Part shown: positions 1 through 7,596 of the stretch, one piece after another | How the letters are laid out: each line of letters begins with the position of its first letter | Numbering within the stretch: position 1 is the stretch's first letter | From: Candidatus Pacearchaeota archaeon | GTDB taxonomy: Archaea > Nanobdellota > Nanobdellia > Pacearchaeales > GW2011-AR1 | Reading direction: 5' to 3' | NCBI GenBank assembly: GCA_017609085.1 | Contig: JAFCEO010000004.1 | Span: forward strand, 1 to 43,120 | DNA: 43,120 nt | Notes under the pieces: model-generated | Told to the model about the DNA's origin: nothing | Seen by the model: the letters and a program-made list of their open reading frames with translations, nothing else | The model's database searches: none | Program-made: the position numbers and the translations under genes

Positions 1-164
1 AAGGAAATAAAGGAAAATATGATTCATTAAAATTTTCATGGGAATTTGATAAAGGTGAAGCTGGCATATATGTTAAAAAAGGATTTATAGGAGCAAATTT
101 CACTTGGGATTTTGCAACCCCTGGGAAACATTTTGCTGACTTAACTGTAGATTATGAAGGATAA
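1..164 (+). CDS. C-terminal end of a PKD-domain surface protein (partial)
   Basis: An open frame enters from the left edge (first full codon at base 3) and stops with TAA at 162-164. The visible 53 residues contain FSWEF and FTWDFATPGKHFADLTVDY, which resembles the end of a PKD-type beta-sandwich (WDF...PG.....LTV.D). PKD domains are typical of archaeal surface proteins, and the next two genes are also surface proteins. No membrane segment or sorting signal is seen after the domain, so the protein ends directly on it. The start and the rest lie outside the window. The domain call rests on a short stretch and is moderate. Confidence 0.6.
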   Translation, partial: GNKGKYDSLKFSWEFDKGEAGIYVKKGFIGANFTWDFATPGKHFADLTVDYEG

Positions 165-184
165 ATAAATACATAATAAGAAAG

Positions 185-199
185 AAAAGATTTATAAAC
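185..199 (+). promoter_or_regulatory. TATA/BRE promoter of the Cys-rich surface gene
   Basis: The sequence AAAAGATTTATAAAC is the strongest version of a motif that recurs before many genes in this window. Its centre lies 28 bases before the ATG at 222, which fits a leaderless transcript starting at that ATG rather than at the ATG at 204. Confidence 0.6.
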
Positions 200-221
200 A
201 AAAATGAGTTTTAAAAATAAA

Positions 222-1067
222 ATGAGGTGGAAAAGTTTAACAGTTTTTTTAATAATATTCTTAATTTCATTTAATGGTGTTAAAGGCATTTCTTCTTCAA
301 CCTCCACAGAATTTTCAATATCAGGATATGAAGAATGTGTGGAGGGGGGAAGCAGGTGGTATGATGAAAATGGAGTAGAGCGTATTACAACAGTGGAAGA
401 TTGGACGGCTTGTTATGGTAAAGATGAAATTGCTGGAAATGCTGATGATTGCTGCCCTGTAGGATATGGTTGTGTTGAAGGAGAAAAACCTGGTTGTGTG
501 CCTGGAAAAGGCGTGGAAGAATGTATGGATATAGGAAGCTGTTCTGATTATACCACGCAAGAAGATTGCGAAAATGATATATGCATGGTTGGAGTAGCAG
601 GAGGAAGAGGAGAAGGAACAGATATTTGCGGAAGTGTGATTTGTTATGATTACAACGGAGAAATAATATGCCAAACAATAAGAGATGACTCCTGCAGATG
701 TGAATGGAAAGATGGAGAATGTCGGTTGGCATATGACGTAAGCGAATCTAGTGGTGGGGGCCACAAATTTACATGTTCCAAGAAGTATAGCTCAACAGCA
801 TGTGTAGAAGGAAGAATGGAAGTGAGTTGGGTAGCAACTGTAGAATGGGATCTTGAACCTCCAGAAGAAGAGAAACTATCCATACTTCAAAGCGCAGGGT
901 GTGTTGATGGAGGACCAGTGACAAGGATGTGTGGAAGGTCCCTCATTGCTCTCAGTTTCTTTAAAATAACAAATTTGATAATTGCTATTCTTATTATAGG
1001 GATAATTTATATTATTTGGATTTCTAAAAAAGAAAGAAAGAAAAAAATAAAAAAGAAGAAAAAATAA
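222..1067 (+). CDS. Secreted Cys-rich protein with C-terminal membrane anchor
   Basis: The ORF is open from ATG 204, but ATG 222 (MRWKSL) is preferred: the TATA box is 28 bases upstream and the next gene has the same start context (aaaATGAGGTGGAAAA). The 281-aa product has a signal peptide, an ectodomain with 20 cysteines (an even number, compatible with up to ten disulfides), one transmembrane helix (IIAILIIGIIYIIWI) close to the end and a strongly basic cytoplasmic tail (KKERKKKIKKKKK). The stretch around CSDYTTQEDCENDIC looks like a short disulfide motif. No enzyme motif is seen. It is flanked by PKD proteins, so a cell-surface role is inferred; the specific function is unknown. Confidence 0.75.
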   Translation: MRWKSLTVFLIIFLISFNGVKGISSSTSTEFSISGYEECVEGGSRWYDENGVERITTVEDWTACYGKDEIAGNADDCCPVGYGCVEGEKPGCVPGKGVEECMDIGSCSDYTTQEDCENDICMVGVAGGRGEGTDICGSVICYDYNGEIICQTIRDDSCRCEWKDGECRLAYDVSESSGGGHKFTCSKKYSSTACVEGRMEVSWVATVEWDLEPPEEEKLSILQSAGCVDGGPVTRMCGRSLIALSFFKITNLIIAILIIGIIYIIWISKKERKKKIKKKKK

Positions 1068-1109
1068 TTTATCAAATTATAACATTATAAGAAAGACTTC
1101 ACTTTAAGT

Positions 1110-1123
1110 AATATTTATAAATA
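1110..1123 (+). promoter_or_regulatory. TATA promoter of the PKD membrane protein gene
   Basis: AATATTTATAAATA is centred about 30 bases before the ATG at 1148. This spacing supports ATG 1148 as the true start and argues against the TTG at 1136 used in the ORF track. Confidence 0.55.
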
Positions 1124-1147
1124 TAATTATTCTTTTTGGATTATAAA

Positions 1148-3835
1148 ATGAGGTGGAAAATCTTAGTAATATTGATTATTCTTATTGGAATAAATACTGT
1201 ATCAGCATCTTTTTTAGTAGGAAACATTAATATAGAGGAAAATTATGCGCCGTTAACTAGTTTAAGGGGATGGATTAATTTTAGCTTAAAAAATGAAGCA
1301 GGAGACTCTTTATTAAAAGCTTTTGATAGCAATATAACGCTTCTGGATTTTTTAAATGAAGGAGGGGCAAAATATAGTTGTGTTCCACTAGATTGTGGAA
1401 AAGGTTATGAGAGTTTAAATGAAATAGAGTCGTTTTCTTTAAATTTCGGAGAAAGCAAAATTGTAGGGTTAAAGTTAAATGGAAACCTCACAGATGATCC
1501 GATAACTGACATATCATTTCAAGTTACAAGTACTGCTCAACAAACCTGTTATAACCCTTTGCAAATAGACTTTCTAAATGATGGAATAGATTGGTATTTT
1601 TTAAAATCAGCTCATATTTTTACTTGCCCCGAAGAAAGTGGATGTTTTAAGAAAGAAGAAGCAAACGAAGAATTTGAAATAACTTCATTTCCTTTATGCG
1701 AAAAAATAACATTTGAACCTTACTCTTCATTCGAAATAGGCGCAAACATAACAAATACAAGTTCAGAATCTGCAGAATTTGAAATGTTGGTCCTGGACGA
1801 AAATCTTAATGAAGTCTCAAGTTGTACTTTTTCCACTCAAGGAAGTGGAAAAAAAAGTTGTGTTATTATCCCCAATTTAACAGAAAGAAAAGATTTTTTT
1901 GTGTGTATAAAAACTTCTTCCTCAAATTATGATGGGCTATACAAAATTGAAGCAGAAAGTAACGAACCTTGTGGCTTTTTTAAAAATTTGAATAACGGCT
2001 TCACAAAAGATTATGATATTTTTGTTAAAGGAAGCAAGTACAAAGAAATTGGAAGTTTTTTAATGAATGATGATGAATTTAAAAAATTTAATGACCAAAG
2101 TTTAATAGGTTACTTAAATGAATATCTTTATGATAAGTATAATTACGACTGTCAAGAAGGATGTATTATACCAATCAAGTTCTTATCTGGAAAACAACAA
2201 ACAATAACTCTCTCTAATATAAGTCTAAGATATAATACAATTTCGGGACCTACATCCACTTCCAGAGTTTATGATGTTGTTGAAACTTCTGTAAAAATCA
2301 ATATGGAGTTTCAGAAATTAGATTTGAAAAAAGCTAATTTAAATGTCCCCTCTGCAATAGGTAGCTATATGGCGAAAATTTATTTGAATAATGAATTACT
2401 GGGGAGTCAAAAAATAAATGTGAGTAATTTTATTAAAATTGAGGGTATAAATATCCGAGAAGTGCCAGCTGCTATACCTGTCAAGTTCATTGTTTATGTA
2501 TCTGAAAATGCTACTAAATATAAATGGGACTTCGGTGACGGGACAATAGAAGAAACAGAAATAAATGAAATTTTTCATACATATTCTTCACTTGGTAATT
2601 ATACGCTTAGAATAGAAGTTGAAAACAATCTTGGAAAATCGAGTGAAGTATTTTACATAAATGTAAAAAGTCCTAAAAATGAAATTAAAAACGCATTCGG
2701 AATTAAGAGAAAAAAATTAAATGAAACCCTAGAAGATTTGGAGAGTATAACAGGATGGTATAAATCGGAGATAAAGAAAGTGGCAGACTTAGAGAGTATT
2801 AAAATTGAATTAGACAATTTAGAAAAACAATATGAAATTGCTTCATCACCTGAAGATTATGTTGAAATAATGAGTAATTTAATAAAAATAGAAGTTCCTT
2901 CTTTAAGAGTAAATCAAAACCATATGGAAGATTATTTTCTAAATAAAGACTATATAAACTTAAATTATTTAGAAGAATTTGTTGGGAAGAAAGTAGAAAA
3001 TGCAGAAGAATACAAGAATGCCCTTTTAAAGTGGTTTAGTGATAATATTGACATAGATATAGAAAGCAAAAATTATTTTTTAAATTATAATGACAAAGAA
3101 ACGCCTTTGTTAACTGTTTTCACATTAAAAATAAAACCGAAACAAGAAACAGATGAGTCGTATTTAATTATAGATAAAAGTTATGACGAGATAATCTTCA
3201 ATCCAAATCAAGACTATAATGAAAAAGTAATAAAATCAGGAACAATAATAACTTTCCCTGAACTTAAAGAAGAAAAGGTCATTGAATTTATCCTCCCAGA
3301 AAAAATCGAGATTGTAGAGCTTCCTTTTTATATTTCTCCAAGGATTTCTGAATTGTCTGACTTTGGAGTTGGAGAAGGAAAAATTGAACCTTGTGATTAT
3401 GATGGAAGATGTGAGAAAGATTTAGGAGAAACTTCTGAAAACTGTCCTTCTGATTGCGGACCGTGGAAAAAAACCGCACTTTATTTAGCTATTTTGTTAT
3501 TTGTAGCTTTTATAGTTTACATTATACTGCAAGAATGGTATAAAAGATATTATGAAAGCCATTTATTCAGAAATAGAAATGATTTATTCAACTTAGTAAA
3601 TTTTATAAGCAATGCTCTACGTCAAGGTTTAGAAAAAAAAGAGATAATTAGAAAATTGAAAAAGCATGGATGGAGCGGGGAGCAGATAGTTTATGCTTTC
3701 AAAAAAGTCCAGGGAAAAAGAACAGGGATGTGGGAAATTCCGATTTTTAGATATTGGGAAAAGAAAAAGTTAAAAGAAGAAATTGAAAAAAGACAACGAA
3801 TAATAATAAAAAGCCCACCCCAACAAATAAAATAA
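1148..3835 (+). CDS. PKD-domain membrane-anchored surface protein
   Basis: The track begins at a TTG (1136); ATG 1148 gives MRWKILVILIILIG..., a clean signal peptide ending near VSA. The 895-aa product has a long ectodomain with several cysteine pairs, a PKD-like domain around residues 430-505 (KWDFGDG motif, then YTLRIEVEN), a helical stretch, a Cys-rich segment near residue 748 (CDYDGRCEKDLGE...ENCP.DCG), one transmembrane helix (about 776-798) and a cytoplasmic tail of about 95 residues. The tail carries a short helical module (ALRQG...KKHGWSGEQI) that reappears in the tail-anchored protein near 42.9 kb. It is probably a surface or envelope protein that passes its anchor into the cytoplasm; binding partner and function are unknown. 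Confidence 0.75.
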   Translation: MRWKILVILIILIGINTVSASFLVGNINIEENYAPLTSLRGWINFSLKNEAGDSLLKAFDSNITLLDFLNEGGAKYSCVPLDCGKGYESLNEIESFSLNFGESKIVGLKLNGNLTDDPITDISFQVTSTAQQTCYNPLQIDFLNDGIDWYFLKSAHIFTCPEESGCFKKEEANEEFEITSFPLCEKITFEPYSSFEIGANITNTSSESAEFEMLVLDENLNEVSSCTFSTQGSGKKSCVIIPNLTERKDFFVCIKTSSSNYDGLYKIEAESNEPCGFFKNLNNGFTKDYDIFVKGSKYKEIGSFLMNDDEFKKFNDQSLIGYLNEYLYDKYNYDCQEGCIIPIKFLSGKQQTITLSNISLRYNTISGPTSTSRVYDVVETSVKINMEFQKLDLKKANLNVPSAIGSYMAKIYLNNELLGSQKINVSNFIKIEGINIREVPAAIPVKFIVYVSENATKYKWDFGDGTIEETEINEIFHTYSSLGNYTLRIEVENNLGKSSEVFYINVKSPKNEIKNAFGIKRKKLNETLEDLESITGWYKSEIKKVADLESIKIELDNLEKQYEIASSPEDYVEIMSNLIKIEVPSLRVNQNHMEDYFLNKDYINLNYLEEFVGKKVENAEEYKNALLKWFSDNIDIDIESKNYFLNYNDKETPLLTVFTLKIKPKQETDESYLIIDKSYDEIIFNPNQDYNEKVIKSGTIITFPELKEEKVIEFILPEKIEIVELPFYISPRISELSDFGVGEGKIEPCDYDGRCEKDLGETSENCPSDCGPWKKTALYLAILLFVAFIVYIILQEWYKRYYESHLFRNRNDLFNLVNFISNALRQGLEKKEIIRKLKKHGWSGEQIVYAFKKVQGKRTGMWEIPIFRYWEKKKLKEEIEKRQRIIIKSPPQQIK

Positions 3836-3876
3836 TCAGAATTTTAATAAATGAGATTATAATAAAATTAACAAAG

Positions 3877-3890
3877 CAAAATTTATAAAC
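3877..3890 (+). promoter_or_regulatory. TATA/BRE promoter of the arvABC operon
   Basis: CAAAATTTATAAAC lies about 50 bases before the ATG at 3937. The predicted start of transcription near 3910 falls inside the inverted repeat at 3894-3915, leaving a leader of about 25 bases. Confidence 0.55.
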
Positions 3891-3893
3891 TAA

Positions 3894-3915
3894 TTTTCTT
3901 TTTAAAAAAAGAAAA
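3894..3915 (+). promoter_or_regulatory. Inverted repeat at the arvA transcription start
   Basis: TTTTCTTTTT (3894-3903) and AAAAAGAAAA (3906-3915) are perfect reverse complements separated by AA. The repeat sits just downstream of the TATA box, where a repressor would block initiation. Low-complexity A/T tracts are common here, so this is only a candidate operator. Confidence 0.25.
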
Positions 3916-3936
3916 CGTGGAACGAGTTTTAAAAAG

Positions 3937-4575
3937 ATGATAAGAATAATAAGAAATTTCGTAAAAAGAATTTTTTCTGGGATATTTAAAGGTAAAAAAG
4001 AAATAAGTTTAGGTTTCTATGGGCCTCCAAATGCAGGAAAAACTTCTCTTGCCAATAGAATATGTAAAGACTGGACAGGAGAGGAAATAGGACAAGTAAG
4101 TAAAATACCTCACGAAACAAGAAGTGTACAGTTTAAAGAAAAAGTAGAAATAGAATATAAAGGCAAAAAACTTACGTTTAAAATTGTTGATACTCCGGGC
4201 ATTGCAACAAAAATAGATTATGAAGATTTTATGAAATTTAAACTTAAGAAAAAAGATGCTCAAAAGAGAGCAAAAGAGGCCACCCAAGGGGTAGTGGACG
4301 CTATAAAATGGTTAGATGATATGGATGCTGTAATTGTTGTTTTAGATTCTACTAAAAATCCCTATAGCCAAGTTAATATAACGATTATCGGAAATTTAGT
4401 AGCTAGAAAAATACCTGTATTAATCGTTGGAAATAAGATAGATTTAAGAAAAAGCGATTTAAAGAGAGTTGAAGCGGCATTTCCAGAATATGAAGTAGTT
4501 GGAATTTCAGCGAAATACGGCAAGAACATGGAAGAATTTTACGAATCTCTTTTTAGATTGGCAAAAAAAGCTTAA
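3937..4575 (+). CDS. arvA: Small GTPase ArvA/OapA (archaeal vesicle / origin-associated GTPase)
   Basis: The 212-aa protein has complete GTPase motifs: G1 GPPNAGKTS (29-37), G3 DTPG (85-88), G4 NKID (166-169) and G5 SAK (191-193). DWTGEE..., PHETR, REATQGV-like and LDSTKNP...QVN segments match the euryarchaeal Era-like GTPase known as OapA in haloarchaea and as ArvA, where it drives extracellular vesicle formation. The first 20 residues (MIRIIRNFVKRIFSGIFKGK) form a basic amphipathic helix with hydrophobic residues every 3-4 positions, as in Arf/Sar1 GTPases, suggesting reversible membrane binding at the inner face of the cytoplasmic membrane. It is followed by the arvB- and arvC-like genes, the same gene set as in Euryarchaeota. 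Family assignment is strong; the vesicle role is carried over from those homologues. Confidence 0.85.
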   Translation: MIRIIRNFVKRIFSGIFKGKKEISLGFYGPPNAGKTSLANRICKDWTGEEIGQVSKIPHETRSVQFKEKVEIEYKGKKLTFKIVDTPGIATKIDYEDFMKFKLKKKDAQKRAKEATQGVVDAIKWLDDMDAVIVVLDSTKNPYSQVNITIIGNLVARKIPVLIVGNKIDLRKSDLKRVEAAFPEYEVVGISAKYGKNMEEFYESLFRLAKKA

Positions 4576-4609
4576 AAATAAATCTAAAAGTTAAATTCGA
4601 AAAAAGAAG

Positions 4610-5008
4610 ATGGTGAAGAAAAAAAATAAAAAAGTAAAAGGCTTAACAATCCAGTTTATACCCTTCGCTGAAATAGAAAATTTAGAAAGTGGAGAAAGGA
4701 TCAGAAAAATATTGGATATAATCTTGGGAAATAAGATAATTATTCTGCAAGGAAAATTGCTACCTGAAGAAGAAACCAGATTAATAGAAGATACCATGGC
4801 AATGGTTGGACATGTCAAAAATTTTAAAGGAATCGAGCTTGCAGTCTTAAATCCTAGTCTTGATGATAAAGGGTTTTTTGAAAAAATGAAGCATAATCTT
4901 GCTCGTGTTTTGGGAGCTCAAGAAGCAATAACAATAATTGGACCTGCTTCTATTGTAAGAGAAATGAAAAGAAATCCAAAAAAAGTGGAAATACTAATGA
5001 ACAAATAA
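4610..5008 (+). CDS. arvB: ArvB/OapB family protein (DUF2073)
   Basis: The 132-aa protein begins with a basic tail, then GLTIQFIPFAEIENLESGERI, and contains ILQGKLLPEEETRLIEDTM, the recognisable core of DUF2073 (OapB/ArvB). It lies 34 bases after the GTPase gene on the same strand, and the family almost always neighbours that GTPase. It is probably a cytosolic partner or regulator of the GTPase; no catalytic motif is visible. A 75-aa antisense ORF across its 5' part is a shadow. Confidence 0.82.
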   Translation: MVKKKNKKVKGLTIQFIPFAEIENLESGERIRKILDIILGNKIIILQGKLLPEEETRLIEDTMAMVGHVKNFKGIELAVLNPSLDDKGFFEKMKHNLARVLGAQEAITIIGPASIVREMKRNPKKVEILMNK

Positions 5009-5063
5009 CAAAGCATAGAATTCTGAAAAAATAATTTAAAGAGAGAATAAAGAGATACAGCAG

Positions 5064-5078
5064 GAAAATTTATATATG
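5064..5078 (+). promoter_or_regulatory. TATA promoter before arvC
   Basis: GAAAATTTATATATG is centred about 68 bases before the arvC ATG at 5140, giving a predicted leader of roughly 40 bases. It suggests that arvC and the CCA enzyme can be transcribed apart from arvA-arvB. Confidence 0.5.
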
Positions 5079-5139
5079 TTCATTCCTTGAATCATTTAAT
5101 TATATTTTTGTATTTGATATAAAAGATGAAAAATTGAAA

Positions 5140-5544
5140 ATGCCGCACCAATGTGTTCATTGTGGAAAGATGTATGAAGATGCAGCTTCTGAATTGCTAA
5201 AGGGATGCAGTTGTGGAAGCCACTTTTTCTTTTTTGTTAAAGAAAAACAATTAGAAGAGCTTAAAAAGAAAACTATTGAATTAGATGAGGTAAATAAAAA
5301 ACAAGTAGAGAAAGATATCAGAGAAATGATTGGACTGGAAGAAGAAAAAGAAATTCCAGTTATCTTGGATTTAGAATCGATAAGAACTGCCGGTCCCGGA
5401 AAATTTGAAATAGATTTAGTTAATTTATTTTTAAAAAACCGCCCACTCATATACAAATTAGAAGAAGGAAAGTATATTATAGATTTAGCTTCAACATTAA
5501 AAGCGAGTACAGATGTGATAAAAAAGAAAACCAAAAAAAAATGA
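5140..5544 (+). CDS. arvC: ArvC/OapC zinc-ribbon protein (DUF2072)
   Basis: ATG 5140 (MPHQCVHCG...) is preferred over the TTG at 5134, because family members begin MPHQC. The 134-aa product has an N-terminal zinc ribbon (CVHCG, then GCSCGSHFFFF), an acidic/lysine-rich coiled-coil middle and a C-terminal helical part ending in a basic run. This is the OapC/ArvC architecture. It follows arvB by about 130 bases with its own promoter and precedes the CCA-adding enzyme by 7 bases, so it probably shares a transcript with it. With arvA and arvB it completes the three-gene set associated with vesicle formation in Euryarchaeota. Confidence 0.82.
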   Translation: MPHQCVHCGKMYEDAASELLKGCSCGSHFFFFVKEKQLEELKKKTIELDEVNKKQVEKDIREMIGLEEEKEIPVILDLESIRTAGPGKFEIDLVNLFLKNRPLIYKLEEGKYIIDLASTLKASTDVIKKKTKKK

Positions 5545-5551
5545 GATAAAG

Positions 5552-6796
5552 ATGGAAAAAATAAAAGAGGTTCTTAAAAAAGAAAGAGAGCTTATTAAGC
5601 TTGAAGAAAAAGAGAAAGAGAAAATAAACAAAGAAACTGAAAAATTTGTTCGAGAATTAGAGAAAGAAATAAAAAATAAGAAAATTAAAGCAGATGTTTT
5701 TATAGGAGGTAGTTTGGCTAAAGACACTTTAATAAAGAAAGATAAGTATGATATTGATATTTTCGTCAGATTTGATGAAAGTTACGATGATAAAAAAATC
5801 TCTGACATTCTTGGAAAAATTTTAAAAAAAGCAAAAAGAATCCCTGGCTCAAGAAACTACTTTCAAATCGAAAAGGACAAAATTATCTTCGAGGTAATTC
5901 CTGTTCTAAAAATAAATAAGCCTGAAGAAGCAAAGAATATCACGGACCTAAGTTATTTTCATGTCAATTATATAAAAAATAAAATAAAGAAGAATAAAAA
6001 ATTGGCAGACGAAATAAAATTGGCTAAGAGTTTTTGTTATGCTCAAAACTGCTATGGCGCTGAATCTTATATAAAAGGATTTTCTGGTTATGCTCTAGAA
6101 TTATTAGTTAGCTATTATGGCAGTTTCTTGAAATTTATTAAGGCTGTAAAAGATAAAAAACAGGTGATTATCGATCCCTCAAAATTTTACAAAAATAAAA
6201 AAGAAGTAATGTTGGAATTAAATGAAGCAAAATTACAAAGCCCAATAATTTTTATAGACCCAACATTTAGAGAAAGAAACGCCTTGGCTGCTCTATCTTA
6301 CGAAACTTTTAAAAAATTTCAAGAAGCATGCAAAGATTTTTTAAAAAATCCCTCTCTTAAGTTTTTTAAAAAACAAGAGTTAGAAAAACAACTAAGAAAA
6401 AAACATAAAAATTTGATAATTGTAATGGCCAAAACAAATAGGCAAAAAGGGGATATTGCCGGAAGCAAGTTAAAAAAGTTTTACGAATTTCTTTGTTGTA
6501 AGGCTAAGAAATATTTCGAAATAAAGGTAAAAGAGTTTGAATATATAGAAAATAAAAACATCGGGAAAATTTATCTGTCTTTAAAAAAAAGAAAGAAGAT
6601 TATTCTTTCTGGACCTCCAATAACAGCAGTAGAACATCTTGCAAGATTTAAAAAGAAACATGAAAATTGCTTTATAAGGAATAAAAGAGCTTATGCTACA
6701 GAAAAAGAAATAAGTTTTAATGAATTTTTAAAAAGATTAAGAAAAGAAGAAGCTATTAAGGAAATGGGAATAACTAATATAAAATTAATTAGATAA
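5552..6796 (+). CDS. cca: Archaeal CCA-adding enzyme (tRNA nucleotidyltransferase)
   Basis: The enzyme adds or repairs the CCA 3' end of tRNAs in the cytosol using CTP and ATP. The 414-aa protein has the class I nucleotidyltransferase signature: FIGGSLAKDT followed by YDIDIFVRF, giving the GS and paired Asp metal ligands, and a third acidic position in IIFEVIPVL. The middle contains the GFSGYALELLVSYYG segment typical of archaeal CCA enzymes. The coiled N-terminus of about 45 lysine/glutamate-rich residues is usual for the family. The tRNA gene in this window does not encode CCA, so the enzyme is needed. It follows arvC by 7 bases. Confidence 0.9.
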   Translation: MEKIKEVLKKERELIKLEEKEKEKINKETEKFVRELEKEIKNKKIKADVFIGGSLAKDTLIKKDKYDIDIFVRFDESYDDKKISDILGKILKKAKRIPGSRNYFQIEKDKIIFEVIPVLKINKPEEAKNITDLSYFHVNYIKNKIKKNKKLADEIKLAKSFCYAQNCYGAESYIKGFSGYALELLVSYYGSFLKFIKAVKDKKQVIIDPSKFYKNKKEVMLELNEAKLQSPIIFIDPTFRERNALAALSYETFKKFQEACKDFLKNPSLKFFKKQELEKQLRKKHKNLIIVMAKTNRQKGDIAGSKLKKFYEFLCCKAKKYFEIKVKEFEYIENKNIGKIYLSLKKRKKIILSGPPITAVEHLARFKKKHENCFIRNKRAYATEKEISFNEFLKRLRKEEAIKEMGITNIKLIR

Positions 6797-6819
6797 TCTA
6801 TAAAAATAAAAAGGAAATT

Positions 6820-7596
6820 TTATTTGTTTTTCCAAGCCTGCTCAAACATATAAGCAAGAGAATTCCCAAAAAAGTTTGAGTTTATCCAGAGAGCAAGCTC
6901 ATCTTCATTAGAATTTGAAAGTGTAAAAAGAACTTGCTCTTTATCTACAATGAAAAATTTAGCATTAATATCAATTTTTTGAGCATTAATTTTAAATTTG
7001 TTATTTATTTTTTTAATTTCTTTTTCATCTCCAGATAAAGCTATTTTTGTATTTACTTTTTTTCTATTCAAATTTGAAAAAAGAGACGAGAAGAGTCTTG
7101 ATTTTTCATTTACTTCTTCTGCCGTGGTACATATAATAACTTCCTTTTTAGCCCCTTCAAGAAGTTCTCTTAAGTGATTAAATACATTTGTCTTTCCTTT
7201 TATAGCCCCACTTAAATTTTGATGCTTGATTGGTTCTATTCCATTATTATAAAGTTCTTGAAGTTCTGCATATTCTCTTGTTTCTTTTAAATTAGAAAGA
7301 AGTTCAAGATTCTCTTTTGCTCTTCTTAAAGTATCTGTTTTAAGTTTTTCTATAACTGTTGTCGGCTTAACAGCCATGTATTTAACTGGTTTTCCAACCT
7401 TAATTATTGCAAATCCTCTTTTCTCTAAACTTTCGAGAACATCATAAGTTCTACTTCTTGGAACTCCGCTCAATTCTGCAATTTCTCCTGCTGAAGCTAC
7501 TCCTTGGCTCAGTAAAGCCAACCATACTTTAGTTTCGTAAATGTTCAAGTTAAAATATTCCTTTATTTTTTTAACAAGCTCTTGTTTAATCATCAT
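6820..7596 (-). CDS. TrmB-family transcriptional regulator
   Basis: The 258-aa protein has an N-terminal winged helix (residues about 8-75: LNIYETKVWLALLSQG, then SGVPRSRTYDVLESLEKRGF) of the TrmB type and a C-terminal sensor domain resembling a degenerate phospholipase-D fold (about 145-255; NAKFFIVDKEQVLFTLSN). TrmB relatives usually control sugar uptake or central carbon metabolism; no such genes lie nearby, so the target is unknown. A good Shine-Dalgarno (AGGAGG) precedes the double ATG. The start overlaps the end of the 111-aa gene by 11 bases, so the two are translationally coupled. Confidence 0.8.
   Translation of the reverse strand: MMIKQELVKKIKEYFNLNIYETKVWLALLSQGVASAGEIAELSGVPRSRTYDVLESLEKRGFAIIKVGKPVKYMAVKPTTVIEKLKTDTLRRAKENLELLSNLKETREYAELQELYNNGIEPIKHQNLSGAIKGKTNVFNHLRELLEGAKKEVIICTTAEEVNEKSRLFSSLFSNLNRKKVNTKIALSGDEKEIKKINNKFKINAQKIDINAKFFIVDKEQVLFTLSNSNEDELALWINSNFFGNSLAYMFEQAWKNK

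Noticed and set aside
321-764. Antisense ORFs of 115 and 147 aa opposite the Cys-rich gene
   Set aside because: They have no start context, are Ser/His/Phe-rich as expected for antisense of this composition, and the sense frame has a signal peptide and promoter.
4009-5727. Several minus-strand ORFs opposite the arv operon (92, 75, 125 and 76 aa)
   Set aside because: All are Phe/Ser/Ile-rich shadows of strongly recognised genes; none has a promoter or ribosome site.
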